A stretch of DNA of 64,000 nucleotides from Stenotrophomonas maltophilia (GTDB lineage Bacteria; Pseudomonadota; Gammaproteobacteria; Xanthomonadales; Xanthomonadaceae), in the NCBI RefSeq assembly GCF_004684085.1, contig NZ_SRHZ01000029.1, forward strand, positions 150,163 to 214,162. The letters are read 5' to 3'. The translations under genes were made by a program, and so were the position numbers. Below the pieces are notes generated by a model, which was given only the letters and a program-made list of their open reading frames with translations, was not told where the DNA came from and ran no database searches. Every line of letters starts with the position of its first letter. Position 1 is the stretch's first letter. This document shows, piece by piece, positions 39,708 through 49,295 of this stretch.

Positions 39708-42380
39708 TTACACCGCGGCCGGGTCGCGCTTGCCGGTGTCGATGCCGTATTTGTCGATGGCCTCCTGCATCCGCGCGCGTTCGATGCGACCTTCGTCAGC
39801 CAGCGATTTCAGGGCTGCCAGCACGATGAAGTGGCGATCCACTTCGAAGAACGTGCGCAGCGATTCACGTGTGTCGGAGCGGCCGAAACCATCGGTGCCG
39901 AGTGCGGTGAAGCGACGGTCGTTGATGAAGGGACGGATCTGGTCGCCGACGATCTTCATGTAGTCGGTGGCCACCACTACGGGGCCTTCGTGGCCCTGCA
40001 GGCACTTCTGCACGTACGGCACGCGCGGTTCCTCGGCCGGGTGCAGCAGGTTCCAGCGCTCGGCGGCCAGGCCGTCGCGGCGCAGTTCGGTCAGGCTGGT
40101 AGCGCTCCAGACATCGCTGGCGATGCCGAAGTCCTGCAGCAGCAGTTGTGCCGCGGCTTCCACTTCGCGCAGGATCGAACCGCTGCCCATCAGCTGCACG
40201 CGAGGCTGCGAGGCAGCATCGGCGGCTGCTGGATGCAGCAGATACAGACCCTTCAGGATGCCCGCTTCCACGCCCTCCGGCAGTGCCGGCTGCGGGTAGT
40301 TTTCGTTGAGCACGGTGATGTAGTAGTAGATGTCTTCCTGCTCGACGTACATGCGGCGCAGGCCGTCGTGGATGATCACCGCCAGCTCGTAGTTGAAGGT
40401 CGGGTCGTAGGACACGCAGCTCGGAATCACCGACGACAGCACGTGGCTGTGGCCGTCATCGTGCTGCAGGCCTTCGCCCATCAGCGTAGTGCGGCCCGAC
40501 GTGGCACCAAGCAGGAAGCCGCGGGTACGCGCATCGGCAGCGGCCCAGGCCAGGTCACCGACGCGCTGCAGGCCGAACATCGAATAGAAGATGTAGAACG
40601 GAATCGTGGCCAGGCCGTGGTTGCTGTAGGCGGTGCCGGCGGCGATCCATGAGCAGATCGCACCGGATTCGTTGATGCCTTCCTGCAGGATCTGACCGTC
40701 CTTGGCTTCCTTGTAATAGCTCAGCTGGCCGGCATCCTGCGGGGTGTACAGCTGGCCCAGGTAGGAGTGGATGCCGATCTGGCGGAACAGGCCTTCCATG
40801 CCGAAGGTGCGCGATTCATCGGGCACGATCGGAATCACCAGCTTGCCCAGCTCCGGGTCCTTCAGCAGGCTGGTGAGAATGCGCACGAAGCCCATGGTGG
40901 TGGACTGGCCGCGATCACCGCTGCCCTGCAGCTGGGTGTTGAAGATGGACAGCGGCGGCAGCGGCAGCGGATCGACCTTGGCCAGGCGCGCCGGCAGCTG
41001 CCCACCCTGGATGCGGCGGCGTTCGGCGAAGTAGGCAGCCTCGGCGCTGCCGGGTTCCGGGCGCAGATAGGGCATTTCCTCCAACTGGTCGTCGCTGACC
41101 GGCAGGTTGAAGCGGTCGCGGAAGGCGCGCACCGCATCGGCGCTCAACTTCTTCAGCTGGTGGTTGATGTTCTGGCCTTCGCCGGCTTCGCCCATGCCGA
41201 AACCCTTGACCGTCTTGGCCAGGATCACCGTCGGCCGACCGCTGGTGTTCACCGCCTGCTGGTAGGCGGCGTACACCTTCTGCGGATCGTGGCCACCACG
41301 TGCCAGCGCCCAGATGTCGTCGTCGCTCATGTGCGCGACCAGCTCCAGCAGCTCGGGGTAACGGCCGAAGAAGTGTTCGCGCACGTAGGCGCCGCTCTGC
41401 GACTTGAAGGTCTGGTAGTCGCCATCCACGCATTCCATCATGCGCTGGCGCAGCAGGCCGCTGTGGTCGCGGGCCAGCAGGTCGTCCCAGCCACTGCCCC
41501 AGATCAGCTTGATCACGTTCCAGCCGGCCGCGCGGAAGGTGCCTTCCAGTTCCTGGATGACCTTGGCGTTGCCGCGCACCGGACCGTCCAGGCGCTGCAG
41601 GTTGCAGTTGACCACGAACACGATGTTGTCCAGCCGCTCGCGGCCGGCCAGGGAAATTGCCGCCAGCGATTCGGGCTGGTCCATCTCGCCGTCGCCGAGG
41701 AAGGCCCAGACCTTGCGGCCCTGGTGTTCTTTCAGGCCGCGGTATTCCAGGTAACGCATGTAGCGCGCCTGGTAGGCGGCGGTCAGCGGGCCCAGCCCCA
41801 TCGACACGGTGGGGAACTGCCAGAACTCCGGCATCAGGCGCGGGTGCGGATACGAGGACAGGCCTTCGCGGCCGGCTTCGCGGCGGAAGTTGTCCATCCG
41901 TGCCGGATCGATGCGGCCTTCCACGTATGCACGGCCGTAGATGCCCGGCGCCGAATGGCCCTGGATGTAGATCATGTCGCCGTCGAAGGTGTCGGTGCGG
42001 CCACGGAAGAAGTGATCGAAGCCGACGTCGTACATCACCGCTGCCGACTGGTAGGTGGCAATGTGGCCGCCGACGTTGGAATGCTTGCCGGCACGCAGCA
42101 CCATCACCATCGCGTTCCAGCGGATCATCGCATTCAGGCGGCGCTCGATGGCCAGGTCACCCGGGTAGGCTGGCTGGCGCTCGGGCGGGATGGTGTTGAC
42201 GTAGGCGGTCCAGGCACGGGTATGCAGGTCGCCGTGCTGCTGCGCGTCCAGATCGCTCAGCTGGTCGATCAGGTAGTGCGCGCGCGGCCGGCCGCCGGCC
42301 TGCATCACCGCCTCCAGCGATTCACGCCACTCCTGGGTTTCCAGTGGGTCGGTATCGAAGGGAGTGAGGGCTTGGTTCAT
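39708..42380 (-). CDS. aceE: Pyruvate dehydrogenase E1 component, homodimeric type
   Basis: Thiamine-diphosphate enzyme that decarboxylates pyruvate and acetylates the E2 lipoyl arm. The 890-residue product has the TPP-binding stretch GDGEMDQPESLAAISLAGRE...NCNLQRLDGPVRGN at about residues 228-270 and the later GGHDPQKVYAAY and DESRTFGMEGLFRQIG regions typical of AceE. ATG 42380 is chosen; the longer ORF upstream is GC-rich and unlike AceE. No aceF or lpd is adjacent. The 245 bp upstream (42381-42625) shows no clear regulatory motif. Confidence 0.95.
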   Translation of the reverse strand: MNQALTPFDTDPLETQEWRESLEAVMQAGGRPRAHYLIDQLSDLDAQQHGDLHTRAWTAYVNTIPPERQPAYPGDLAIERRLNAMIRWNAMVMVLRAGKHSNVGGHIATYQSAAVMYDVGFDHFFRGRTDTFDGDMIYIQGHSAPGIYGRAYVEGRIDPARMDNFRREAGREGLSSYPHPRLMPEFWQFPTVSMGLGPLTAAYQARYMRYLEYRGLKEHQGRKVWAFLGDGEMDQPESLAAISLAGRERLDNIVFVVNCNLQRLDGPVRGNAKVIQELEGTFRAAGWNVIKLIWGSGWDDLLARDHSGLLRQRMMECVDGDYQTFKSQSGAYVREHFFGRYPELLELVAHMSDDDIWALARGGHDPQKVYAAYQQAVNTSGRPTVILAKTVKGFGMGEAGEGQNINHQLKKLSADAVRAFRDRFNLPVSDDQLEEMPYLRPEPGSAEAAYFAERRRIQGGQLPARLAKVDPLPLPPLSIFNTQLQGSGDRGQSTTMGFVRILTSLLKDPELGKLVIPIVPDESRTFGMEGLFRQIGIHSYLGQLYTPQDAGQLSYYKEAKDGQILQEGINESGAICSWIAAGTAYSNHGLATIPFYIFYSMFGLQRVGDLAWAAADARTRGFLLGATSGRTTLMGEGLQHDDGHSHVLSSVIPSCVSYDPTFNYELAVIIHDGLRRMYVEQEDIYYYITVLNENYPQPALPEGVEAGILKGLYLLHPAAADAASQPRVQLMGSGSILREVEAAAQLLLQDFGIASDVWSATSLTELRRDGLAAERWNLLHPAEEPRVPYVQKCLQGHEGPVVVATDYMKIVGDQIRPFINDRRFTALGTDGFGRSDTRESLRTFFEVDRHFIVLAALKSLADEGRIERARMQEAIDKYGIDTGKRDPAAV

Positions 42381-42625
42381 GGCTGTCTCCAGAGGGCGCC
42401 GGTCGGACTTCTGCCTGGGCGACAACACCGGCAGGGCGCACAGCACTGGAGCGGGGTCGCAACGGCGGGGGCCGTGACGCGAAGGGCGACCGTGGTGGCC
42501 ACCGAGAAGACAAGCGTAGGCCTGCCCCCTAGGCTTCGGTAGGCGGGCGGGGCTTGGGTCTCTGGCAAGCAAGGGTTGGTGCTGCGCGCCGTATCATGGG
42601 CCGATGCGCTGGGCACGGCCGCTGA

Positions 42626-42925
42626 TCAGGCCGGGGACAGCCCAGGCAGGAACACCGGGATGATCGCCACGCCGACGCCCAGCAGGCACCAGGCGACGAT
42701 GGGCAGCCAGCGCGCCAGACGTTGGGCGGGTTCCGGTGCACGACGGCCGCCGATCCACAGCAGCAGCGTGAGCACACCTAGCGCATAGGCGAGGACGACG
42801 ATCACCGGATGCACATGGATGACCCGGCTGGGTGGCCACATCTGCTGCTGGTAGGCGGTGGTGTGGGCGACCAGCAGCAGGAACAGCAGGCTGCTGAGGG
42901 TGTTGATGGCGGTGCGTGCGTTGAT
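42626..42925 (-). CDS. Small membrane protein with uncertain (possibly ATC) start
   Basis: Function unknown. Three hydrophobic segments are present, roughly residues 8-25, 37-58 and 72-92 counted from 42925, with WPPSRVIHVHPVIVVLAYALGVLTLLLWIGGRR in the middle. The only strong Shine-Dalgarno sequence, AAGGAG at 42938-42933, is 7 nt from an ATC codon at 42925 (99 residues). No in-frame ATG or TTG is nearby; the next upstream option is a GTG at 43024 that would overlap the ECF sigma promoter. It is divergent from the ECF gene. Confidence 0.5.
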   Translation of the reverse strand: MNARTAINTLSSLLFLLLVAHTTAYQQQMWPPSRVIHVHPVIVVLAYALGVLTLLLWIGGRRAPEPAQRLARWLPIVAWCLLGVGVAIIPVFLPGLSPA

Positions 42926-42993
42926 GGGAGCACTCCTTGTGCGGGCTGCCGGGACATTGCAGGGGCCGCATTCTAGCGATTGCCCGCCGATTG

Positions 42994-43011
42994 CTGACAC
43001 GTCACTGTCAT
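42994..43011 (+). promoter_or_regulatory. Putative Pho box upstream of the ECF sigma gene
   Basis: CTGACAC-GTCA-CTGTCAT: two 7-bp half-sites with an 11-bp period, as in the PhoB consensus CTGTCAT-N4-CTGTCAT. The second half-site is perfect, the first matches 5 of 7. It ends 52 bp before the GTG start. Compare 53924 and 56357. Confidence 0.5.
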
Positions 43012-43062
43012 CCTCGGCCGTCACCCTGCGGGGCTTTCCAGCCTCGGGGTGGTTGGCCGGCC

Positions 43063-43578
43063 GTGAACAGCGTGAGGATCTGGGAGAAGAGCTACGAACT
43101 GCGGCGCCGGCTGCTGCGTGGCTTCTTCCTGCGTCGCGGTTCGGCCAGCGAGGATGCCGAAGACCTGGCGCAGGAGGTCTACCTGCGCCTGCTGCGCAGC
43201 ACCGGCGAGGACGCCGATGCGGTCGAGAACCCGGAAGCCTACCTGTTCACCGTGGCGGCCAACCTGGCGCGCGAGCACGCGCGCGCGCGGTCGTCGGTGC
43301 CGCCGCTGGAAGACGTCGACCTGCTGGCCGAAGTGCTGAAAAGCGAAGAAGACATCGAAGGTGAATTCGAGCGTGCGCAGCGCTGGAACGATATCCGCAG
43401 CACCATCGCACGACTGCCGGCAACCACGCGGCGGGTGATGGAGCTGCACTACCGCGACGGGCTGGACTGCCCGGGAATCAGCCAGCAGCTGCAGGTGTCG
43501 GTGCACATGGTGCGCAAGCATATCGGCAAGGGGCTGGAGGCCTGCAGGAAGGCGCTGGGCGCCAGGGAGCTCACATGA
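43063..43578 (+). CDS. ECF sigma factor, FecI-like
   Basis: Extracytoplasmic-function sigma factor of the iron-starvation/surface-signalling type. The 171-residue product has region 2 (SASEDAEDLAQEVYLRLLR near residue 26) and region 4 (IARLPATTRRVMELHYRDGLDCPGISQQLQVSVHMVRKHIGKGLEACR near 115). GTG 43063 is chosen; longer in-frame starts run into the promoter. It overlaps fecR by ATGA, the usual sigma/anti-sigma pair, and would activate the receptor operon downstream. Confidence 0.9.
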   Translation: MNSVRIWEKSYELRRRLLRGFFLRRGSASEDAEDLAQEVYLRLLRSTGEDADAVENPEAYLFTVAANLAREHARARSSVPPLEDVDLLAEVLKSEEDIEGEFERAQRWNDIRSTIARLPATTRRVMELHYRDGLDCPGISQQLQVSVHMVRKHIGKGLEACRKALGARELT

Positions 43579-44597
43579 ACCGGTATCCATCGCGCAGGCC
43601 TGACGACGAGGTCGCCCGTGAGGCAGCTCACTGGTTCCTGTGCAATCGCGAGGGGGCGCTGGATGAGGCCGGGCGCGTCGCGTTCCTGGACTGGATGAAG
43701 CGCTCGCCCGAGCATGTGCGCGCCTACATGCACGCCCTCGCGTTGCACCGGCAGGTGGGTGAGGCGCTGCAATCGCCGTTGGCTGACGAGGCGGCGGTTC
43801 CACCGCGGCAGGTCGCCGCCAAGGTGGTACCGCTGTTCGGTAGCGTGCACGCGCCGTTGCGCGCTGTGCCGCGTCGCGGTCGTACGCGCCGGTGGGTGGC
43901 GGCTGCCGCAGCCTGTATCGCCCTGCTCGGCGTGGGCCTGGTTCCGCAGGTGATGCCCACCGAGCAGCTTTACAGTGCCGGACAGGGTGAACTTCGCGAC
44001 CTGGTGCTGCCCGACCAGACCCAGGTGCGGCTCAACGCGGACAGCCGCCTGCGGGTACGCATGGGCTGGTTCAGCCGCAAGGTGGAGCTGCTGAAGGGGG
44101 AGGCCACGTTCGACATCGCCCGCGACCGCCGTCCGTTCGAGGTGCAGGTGAACGGCCTGGAGATCCGGGACATCGGCACGGTATTTGATGTATCGCGACG
44201 GCTGCAGAGCACGCGCATCGGCGTGGTCTCCGGCGAGGTGGAGGTATGGAGCCAGGGTGCGGACGCCCGGCGTCTTGCGCAACTGGGCGAAGGCCGGGTG
44301 GTGCAGGTCGACGCGCGCAGCCATGTGGTCGAGTCATTGGACCTGCCATTGTCGATGCTGCTGGATTGGCAGCAGCGCAAAGTGTCCTTCCTCGACGAGC
44401 GGCTGGATGAGGTGGCCGCTGCCTTCAACCGGCACAACCAGGTGCAGGTACGCGTGCTGGACGAAGGCGCGGCATCGGCCCGGTTGTCGGGCAGTCTCGA
44501 TGCGCATCGCATCGGTGCGCTGCAGGCCTTCCTCGAACGCGACCCGCGCTTGGTGGTGAGGCGCGAAGGCAACACCGTGCGGGTTGGCAGCCGCTGA
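43575..44597 (+). CDS. FecR-like anti-sigma/signal-transducing membrane protein
   Basis: The 340-residue product has an N-terminal DUF4880-type anti-sigma domain (EAAHWFLCNREGALDEAGRVAFLDWMKRSPEHVRAYMHA, about 15-55), one membrane helix (about 105-120) and a periplasmic FecR domain with LPDQTQVRLNADSRLRV near residue 148. A C-terminal STN-like segment follows. It relays receptor occupancy to the ECF factor encoded just upstream. The start overlaps the sigma stop. Confidence 0.92.
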   Translation: MNRYPSRRPDDEVAREAAHWFLCNREGALDEAGRVAFLDWMKRSPEHVRAYMHALALHRQVGEALQSPLADEAAVPPRQVAAKVVPLFGSVHAPLRAVPRRGRTRRWVAAAAACIALLGVGLVPQVMPTEQLYSAGQGELRDLVLPDQTQVRLNADSRLRVRMGWFSRKVELLKGEATFDIARDRRPFEVQVNGLEIRDIGTVFDVSRRLQSTRIGVVSGEVEVWSQGADARRLAQLGEGRVVQVDARSHVVESLDLPLSMLLDWQQRKVSFLDERLDEVAAAFNRHNQVQVRVLDEGAASARLSGSLDAHRIGALQAFLERDPRLVVRREGNTVRVGSR

Positions 44598-44615
44598 GGC
44601 CGACGTGGCCGTGGA

Positions 44616-44660
44616 CTGTCAGAAAAAATTCATCGAATCCGTGTTCTCCACTTCGGTGGA
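44616..44660 (+). promoter_or_regulatory. Probable receptor promoter (ECF-dependent or Pho-type)
   Basis: CTGTCAG-AAAA-AATTCAT at 44616-44633 could be a degraded Pho repeat with 11-bp period and an A-rich spacer. Equally the GAAAAAATT block and the CGTGTTCTCC about 18 bp later could be the -35/-10 of the ECF sigma encoded upstream. It lies about 105 bp before the receptor start. Confidence 0.4.
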
Positions 44661-44738
44661 TGCGGGCTCTTACTTGGGAGAAGCCGCTGCCGAGCTACGC
44701 AGCGGCACCTGCTGCCTTCTCTCTTCCAAGGACCCGTG

Positions 44739-47672
44739 ATGCGCAACACGCTCTACCTGTCGATCATCCTCGCCCTGTCTCCCTGCAGCGTGCCGCTGGC
44801 GGCTGCGGCCATTGCCGATGGCCTTGAGGCCCGCGTTTCGGCGCCGATCGCGGCGCAGCCGTTGGCACGTGCACTGGAGCAGTTGTCGCGCAGTTCCGGT
44901 GTGCAGTTCCTGTATTCGGGCAGTGGAGAAGTGCACATGGCCGGTGCGGTGCCGCGCGGTGCCACGGTCAAGCAGGCGCTGGACGCGCTGCTGGCAGGGA
45001 CCGGCCTGGGCTACACCGTGGTCGATGGCAACGTCATCGCCATCGATCCGGCGCCAGCACGTAACGAACCGAAGCCGGCCGCGCCGAGGCCGCGCGAGGC
45101 CGAGGCGGTGGTAGCGCCGACCCTGGGCACGGTGAAGGTGATTGCCGCACATGAGGTCATCGACCAGAAGAAGTCGTCGCCGGTGATCAAGGATTCGGTG
45201 GTCTACGACGAGATGGACAGCTATGGCGACGAGACCCTGGCCGAGAGCCTGATGGCCGCTCCAGGCCTGAGTGCGGTAGAGGATGCCGGTGAGCCACGTT
45301 ACGTGACCGTGCGCGGCGTACAGGCCAACCTCAACTACACCACCATCGATGGCATCGCGATTGCCAGCGTGGGAGGCAGTGGCTCCGGCGAGCGAATGAA
45401 CAACCTGCAGCTGATTCCCAGCGACATCGGCACCCGTACCGACATCTACAAGAGCTTCAGTGCGGAGCAGGCACCGGATGCGATCGGCGGCGTGATCGAC
45501 ATCATCAGCCGCAGTGCTTTCGACCGTTCCGGCAAGTACGTGTTTGCCGATGTGGCGGGCATCTATTCCACCGCCGAGACCAACGTCGAGCGCAGTGCTG
45601 GCGGCAACCACGAGACCCTGGGCCACTTCGGAAAGAGCGCCAAGATGGTGTTCTCCAACCAGTTCGGCGCCGACCAGGAATTCGGCATCGTTGCGGTGGC
45701 GCGCTATGAGCAGCGTTCGCGCAACAGCATCAAGCGTTGGGTGGAGTCGAACTACTACTACAACGACGCTGGCAAATACCTCACCGACGGTACCACCGGT
45801 CCGGACGAGGCCAAGGGCTGGAACGGGCGGCGTGCGCCTGGCAACTTCAGCACCGGAACCTATACCAACTTCATCACCAACTTCGGTGGCTCTGCCAAGC
45901 TTGAGTGGAAGCCCTCGGATGATCCGTTCTACGCATCGCTGCTGCTGTACTCGTACCGGTTCTACGAGAACTCGACGATGAACAAGACCGATCTGTACGG
46001 CAATGCCAAGTTTCCGATCCGCGACCAGACCGAGGACAGCGGCACCACCCAGATCAACAGCATCTACATCAAGAACCGGCACGACCGCTGGGACCGCAAC
46101 AACCGCGGTGCCATCGCCAGCTTCAACTGGGATATCGGTGATCGCTCGCGGCTGACCCTGCGCGGTGGCCACACCGAAGAGACCTTCCACAACAACCAGG
46201 TTTACTGGGGGGTGCGCGCCTACCCAAGCAATCTGTTCGTCGATTACGAGAATGACAGCCACGGTTTCCCCAACGCGGTGGCCGTTTCCGATTCCAGCCT
46301 GCTGACCAGCTCGGCGTTCAAGCTCAACCCGGCACAGGCCTATGTCTCGCCGCGCGACGCCAAGGAGAGCATCGACAACCTGCGCGCCGACTTCAGCTAC
46401 AACATCGACGCCGATGCGCGCGGCTTCGGCCTGGCCGCCGGTGCCGAGTACCGCCACCTGAAGATCTGGCAGGACATCGACTTCGACTACTACAAGAGCA
46501 GCGCGACACTGAACGATTACCTGTACCCGGGTTCGACGCTGCTGGGCAGCGTGCCGGGCTTCCCGCTGATCGACAACCGCAAGTGGAACGAGGAGCTGGC
46601 GCCGACGCTGGGCAGCAACAACAAGGCCTATCCGAATGCCAACTTCACCAGCGACTACAAGTACGTGGAGGACATCACCAATGCCTATGCATCCGCGCAC
46701 TACGCCTGGGACCGGCTGCTGCTGATCGGCGGCCTGCGCTACGACCACACCCGATTCGATGCCTACAGCCCGTTCAGCGATGATGGCGGCACTACGTATA
46801 CCTCCGCCTTCCGCAACACGAGCGGTGGCTACAACAACCTGCTGCCCTCATTGAATGCGACGTTCAAGCTGAGCGAGGACCAGCGCCTGCGCTTCTCCGC
46901 CAGCCGCACGCTGGGCCGGCCGACGCCGAGCAACATCGCCCAGGCCACCAGCACCAGCTGTGGTGATGACGAGGAGGGCAGGGGCTTCTGCACCATCAAG
47001 CAGGGCAATGCGGATCTGCAGCCGCGCCGTTCCACCAACATCGACCTGGCGTGGGACCTGTACTTCAACGGCAACAACGGCCTGGTCTCGGTGGCGCTGT
47101 TCGACAAGGTGATCAAGGACGATATCTACACCCTGACCACCTTCGAGAACGTGGGTGACACCCGCTACCGGGTGACCCAGCCGATGAATACCGACGAGTC
47201 CAAGCTGCGCGGCGTCGAGTTCGCGGTGGCCAACCGCAACCTGCAGTGGGGCCGCCAGCGCTTCGACATGTACTTCAACGCCACGCGGCTGGAAGGCCAG
47301 ACCAACTACCGCATCAGTGATGGCACCGAGCGTCGCCTGGACCGCCTGCTGTACCAGCCGGACTGGTCGCTCAATGGTTCAGTGATCTGGCGCATGCCGT
47401 GGAAGAGCGCGCAGCTGCGCCTGTCCGGCACCTACCGCAGCCGGATGCTGGTCGACTTCGGCGACACGCAGTGGCTGGATTCGTACTACGACCCGTACAT
47501 GACCTTCAACATGGGCTTCAGCCACAAGGTCAGCAAGCACGTGACGCTGAAGTACGAGGCCAAGAACCTGTTCAACACCCAGCCGACCTACAGCACCGGC
47601 CCGAACGGGCGCTTCCGTACCGAGATCGACGACTACGGCCGCTTCTTCTACTTCCACATCATCTACAACTGA
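44739..47672 (+). CDS. TonB-dependent transducer with N-terminal STN signalling domain
   Basis: The 977-residue outer-membrane receptor has a signal peptide (to about AAA, residue 23) and an STN domain at about 25-100 (ALEQLSRSSGVQFLYSGSGEVHMAGAVPRGATVKQALDALLAGTGLGYTVVDGNVIAI). The STN domain contacts FecR. A plug with ETLAESLMAAPGLSAVEDAGEPRYVTVRGV and a long barrel ending in FYFHIIYN follow. The pattern fits the Xanthomonas/Caulobacter TonB-receptor class. AAGGA precedes ATG 44739. The PhoD gene begins 10 bp after the stop, suggesting the ligand is linked to a phosphoester. Confidence 0.9.
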   Translation: MRNTLYLSIILALSPCSVPLAAAAIADGLEARVSAPIAAQPLARALEQLSRSSGVQFLYSGSGEVHMAGAVPRGATVKQALDALLAGTGLGYTVVDGNVIAIDPAPARNEPKPAAPRPREAEAVVAPTLGTVKVIAAHEVIDQKKSSPVIKDSVVYDEMDSYGDETLAESLMAAPGLSAVEDAGEPRYVTVRGVQANLNYTTIDGIAIASVGGSGSGERMNNLQLIPSDIGTRTDIYKSFSAEQAPDAIGGVIDIISRSAFDRSGKYVFADVAGIYSTAETNVERSAGGNHETLGHFGKSAKMVFSNQFGADQEFGIVAVARYEQRSRNSIKRWVESNYYYNDAGKYLTDGTTGPDEAKGWNGRRAPGNFSTGTYTNFITNFGGSAKLEWKPSDDPFYASLLLYSYRFYENSTMNKTDLYGNAKFPIRDQTEDSGTTQINSIYIKNRHDRWDRNNRGAIASFNWDIGDRSRLTLRGGHTEETFHNNQVYWGVRAYPSNLFVDYENDSHGFPNAVAVSDSSLLTSSAFKLNPAQAYVSPRDAKESIDNLRADFSYNIDADARGFGLAAGAEYRHLKIWQDIDFDYYKSSATLNDYLYPGSTLLGSVPGFPLIDNRKWNEELAPTLGSNNKAYPNANFTSDYKYVEDITNAYASAHYAWDRLLLIGGLRYDHTRFDAYSPFSDDGGTTYTSAFRNTSGGYNNLLPSLNATFKLSEDQRLRFSASRTLGRPTPSNIAQATSTSCGDDEEGRGFCTIKQGNADLQPRRSTNIDLAWDLYFNGNNGLVSVALFDKVIKDDIYTLTTFENVGDTRYRVTQPMNTDESKLRGVEFAVANRNLQWGRQRFDMYFNATRLEGQTNYRISDGTERRLDRLLYQPDWSLNGSVIWRMPWKSAQLRLSGTYRSRMLVDFGDTQWLDSYYDPYMTFNMGFSHKVSKHVTLKYEAKNLFNTQPTYSTGPNGRFRTEIDDYGRFFYFHIIYN

Positions 47673-47682
47673 GGGCACAGCC

Positions 47683-49278
47683 GTGGAGACGATCAATCGC
47701 AGGCGATTCCTGGCCTTGGCCGGCCTGTCCGCTGCCGGTGCCTGGATGGGCACGGCACACGCGCTGGCCGCGCAGGCCGATGCCACCGCGCTGAACCCGC
47801 GCAACCTGCTGGCCAAGCCGCGCTTTGCCAGCACACCCTTCACCCTGGGCGTGGCCTCGGGCGATCCCTCGGCCGATGGCATGGTGCTGTGGACGCGCCT
47901 GGCGACCGAACCGCTGGTGTTCGGCGGTGGCATGCCGACCCGGCCGATGCTGGTCGAGTGGCAGCTGGCAGCGGACGAAGGCATGCGCATGGTGGTACGC
48001 CAGGGGGCGGCGATGGCGCATCCCGAACTCGGCCACGCCGTGCACGTGGAGCTGGATGGATTGGCGCCCGGACGGCCCTACTGGTACCGCTTCACCGTAG
48101 GCGGGCACGCCAGTGCGGTCGGTTGCACCCGCACGCTGCCCGCAGCTACGGCCGTGGTGGATCGCGTGCGCTTTGCGGTGGCCGGTTGCCAGCACTACGA
48201 AGAAGGCCACTACACCGCGTGGCGGCGCATTGCCGAGGAGCCGCTGGATTTCGTCTTCCACTACGGTGATTACATCTACGAAGGCGAAAGCCAGCCGGGC
48301 CTGCGGAAGATGAACGGCCAGCCGTTCACCAACCTGCGTAATCATGTCGGGCCGCAGACCTACACGCTGGACGATTACCGCCGCCGCTACGCCCAGTACA
48401 AGAGCGATGCCGACCTGCAGGCCGCGCATGCGTCGGCACCGTGGTTCGTCACCTTCGATGACCATGAAGTGGACAACAACTGGGCCGGTGCCGAAGACCA
48501 GGATGACACGCCCAGCGAAGTGTTCCTGCTGCGCCGCGCACAGGCGTTCCAGGCTTACTACGAGAACATGCCACTGCGCCGTTCGGCATTCCCGCGCGAT
48601 GGCCACATGCAGATGTACCGACGCGCACGCTACGGCACGCTGATGGATCTGCACCTGCTGGACACCCGCCAGTACCGGAGCAAGCAGGTGAACATGGCGA
48701 TGCGTGAGGACGTGGAATCGCCGGAGCGCAGCATTGTGGGGGCGAAGCAGGAGCGCTGGCTGTTCGACGGTCTGGCCGATGCCGCACCGCGCTGGCACAC
48801 CATCGCCCACCAGGTGGCGCTGGGCAACTACATGCGCGAGAAGGACGGCGTGGTGCAGTCGTCCGACGACCAGTGGTCAGGCTATCTGGACAGCCGTCGG
48901 CGCCTGCTTGATCACATCCAGAAGGTGGGCTTCGGCAACGTGGTGACCGCCTGCGGCGACGCGCATCGCCACTATGCCAGCGATCTGGTGCAGGACCATC
49001 GTGACTCGGGCGTGATCTCCAGCGAGTTCCTGGCCACGTCGATCACCTCCGGCGCCGATGGCCAAGGTGTGGATGCGTATGCCGGGAATCAGCTTGCGCA
49101 CAGCCCTTATCTGAAGGCGACCACCGACAAGCGGGGCTATGTGCTGTGCGATGTCACCCGCGATGCGTGGATCGGCGACATGAAGACCTTGAATACCGTG
49201 ATGCAGCCGAATGGCGCGGTGCAGAGCTGGAAGCGCTATGCGGTGGAGCATGGCCGGCCAGGGCTGCAGGAGGCCTGA
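47683..49278 (+). CDS. phoD: PhoD-family alkaline phosphatase/phosphodiesterase, Tat-exported
   Basis: Secreted Ca/Fe-dependent phosphoesterase family. The 531-residue product starts with GTG and a Tat signal (NRRRFLALAGLSAAGA). PhoD N-domain motif TLGVASGDPSADGMVLWTRL is near residue 47. The metal-site motifs are RFAVAGCQHYEEGHYTA near 165, FHYGDYIYEGE near 189, WFVTFDDHEVDNNW near 255 and TACGDAHRH near 423. It is 10 bp behind the STN receptor and clearly in the same operon. Substrate preference (mono- or diester) cannot be told. Confidence 0.9.
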   Translation: METINRRRFLALAGLSAAGAWMGTAHALAAQADATALNPRNLLAKPRFASTPFTLGVASGDPSADGMVLWTRLATEPLVFGGGMPTRPMLVEWQLAADEGMRMVVRQGAAMAHPELGHAVHVELDGLAPGRPYWYRFTVGGHASAVGCTRTLPAATAVVDRVRFAVAGCQHYEEGHYTAWRRIAEEPLDFVFHYGDYIYEGESQPGLRKMNGQPFTNLRNHVGPQTYTLDDYRRRYAQYKSDADLQAAHASAPWFVTFDDHEVDNNWAGAEDQDDTPSEVFLLRRAQAFQAYYENMPLRRSAFPRDGHMQMYRRARYGTLMDLHLLDTRQYRSKQVNMAMREDVESPERSIVGAKQERWLFDGLADAAPRWHTIAHQVALGNYMREKDGVVQSSDDQWSGYLDSRRRLLDHIQKVGFGNVVTACGDAHRHYASDLVQDHRDSGVISSEFLATSITSGADGQGVDAYAGNQLAHSPYLKATTDKRGYVLCDVTRDAWIGDMKTLNTVMQPNGAVQSWKRYAVEHGRPGLQEA

Positions 49279-49295
49279 ATCTACCGGTCTACCCT

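Noticed and set aside
42381..42625. Regulatory site or riboswitch upstream of aceE
   Set aside because: The stretch is GC-rich without a convincing dyad or known RNA motif.
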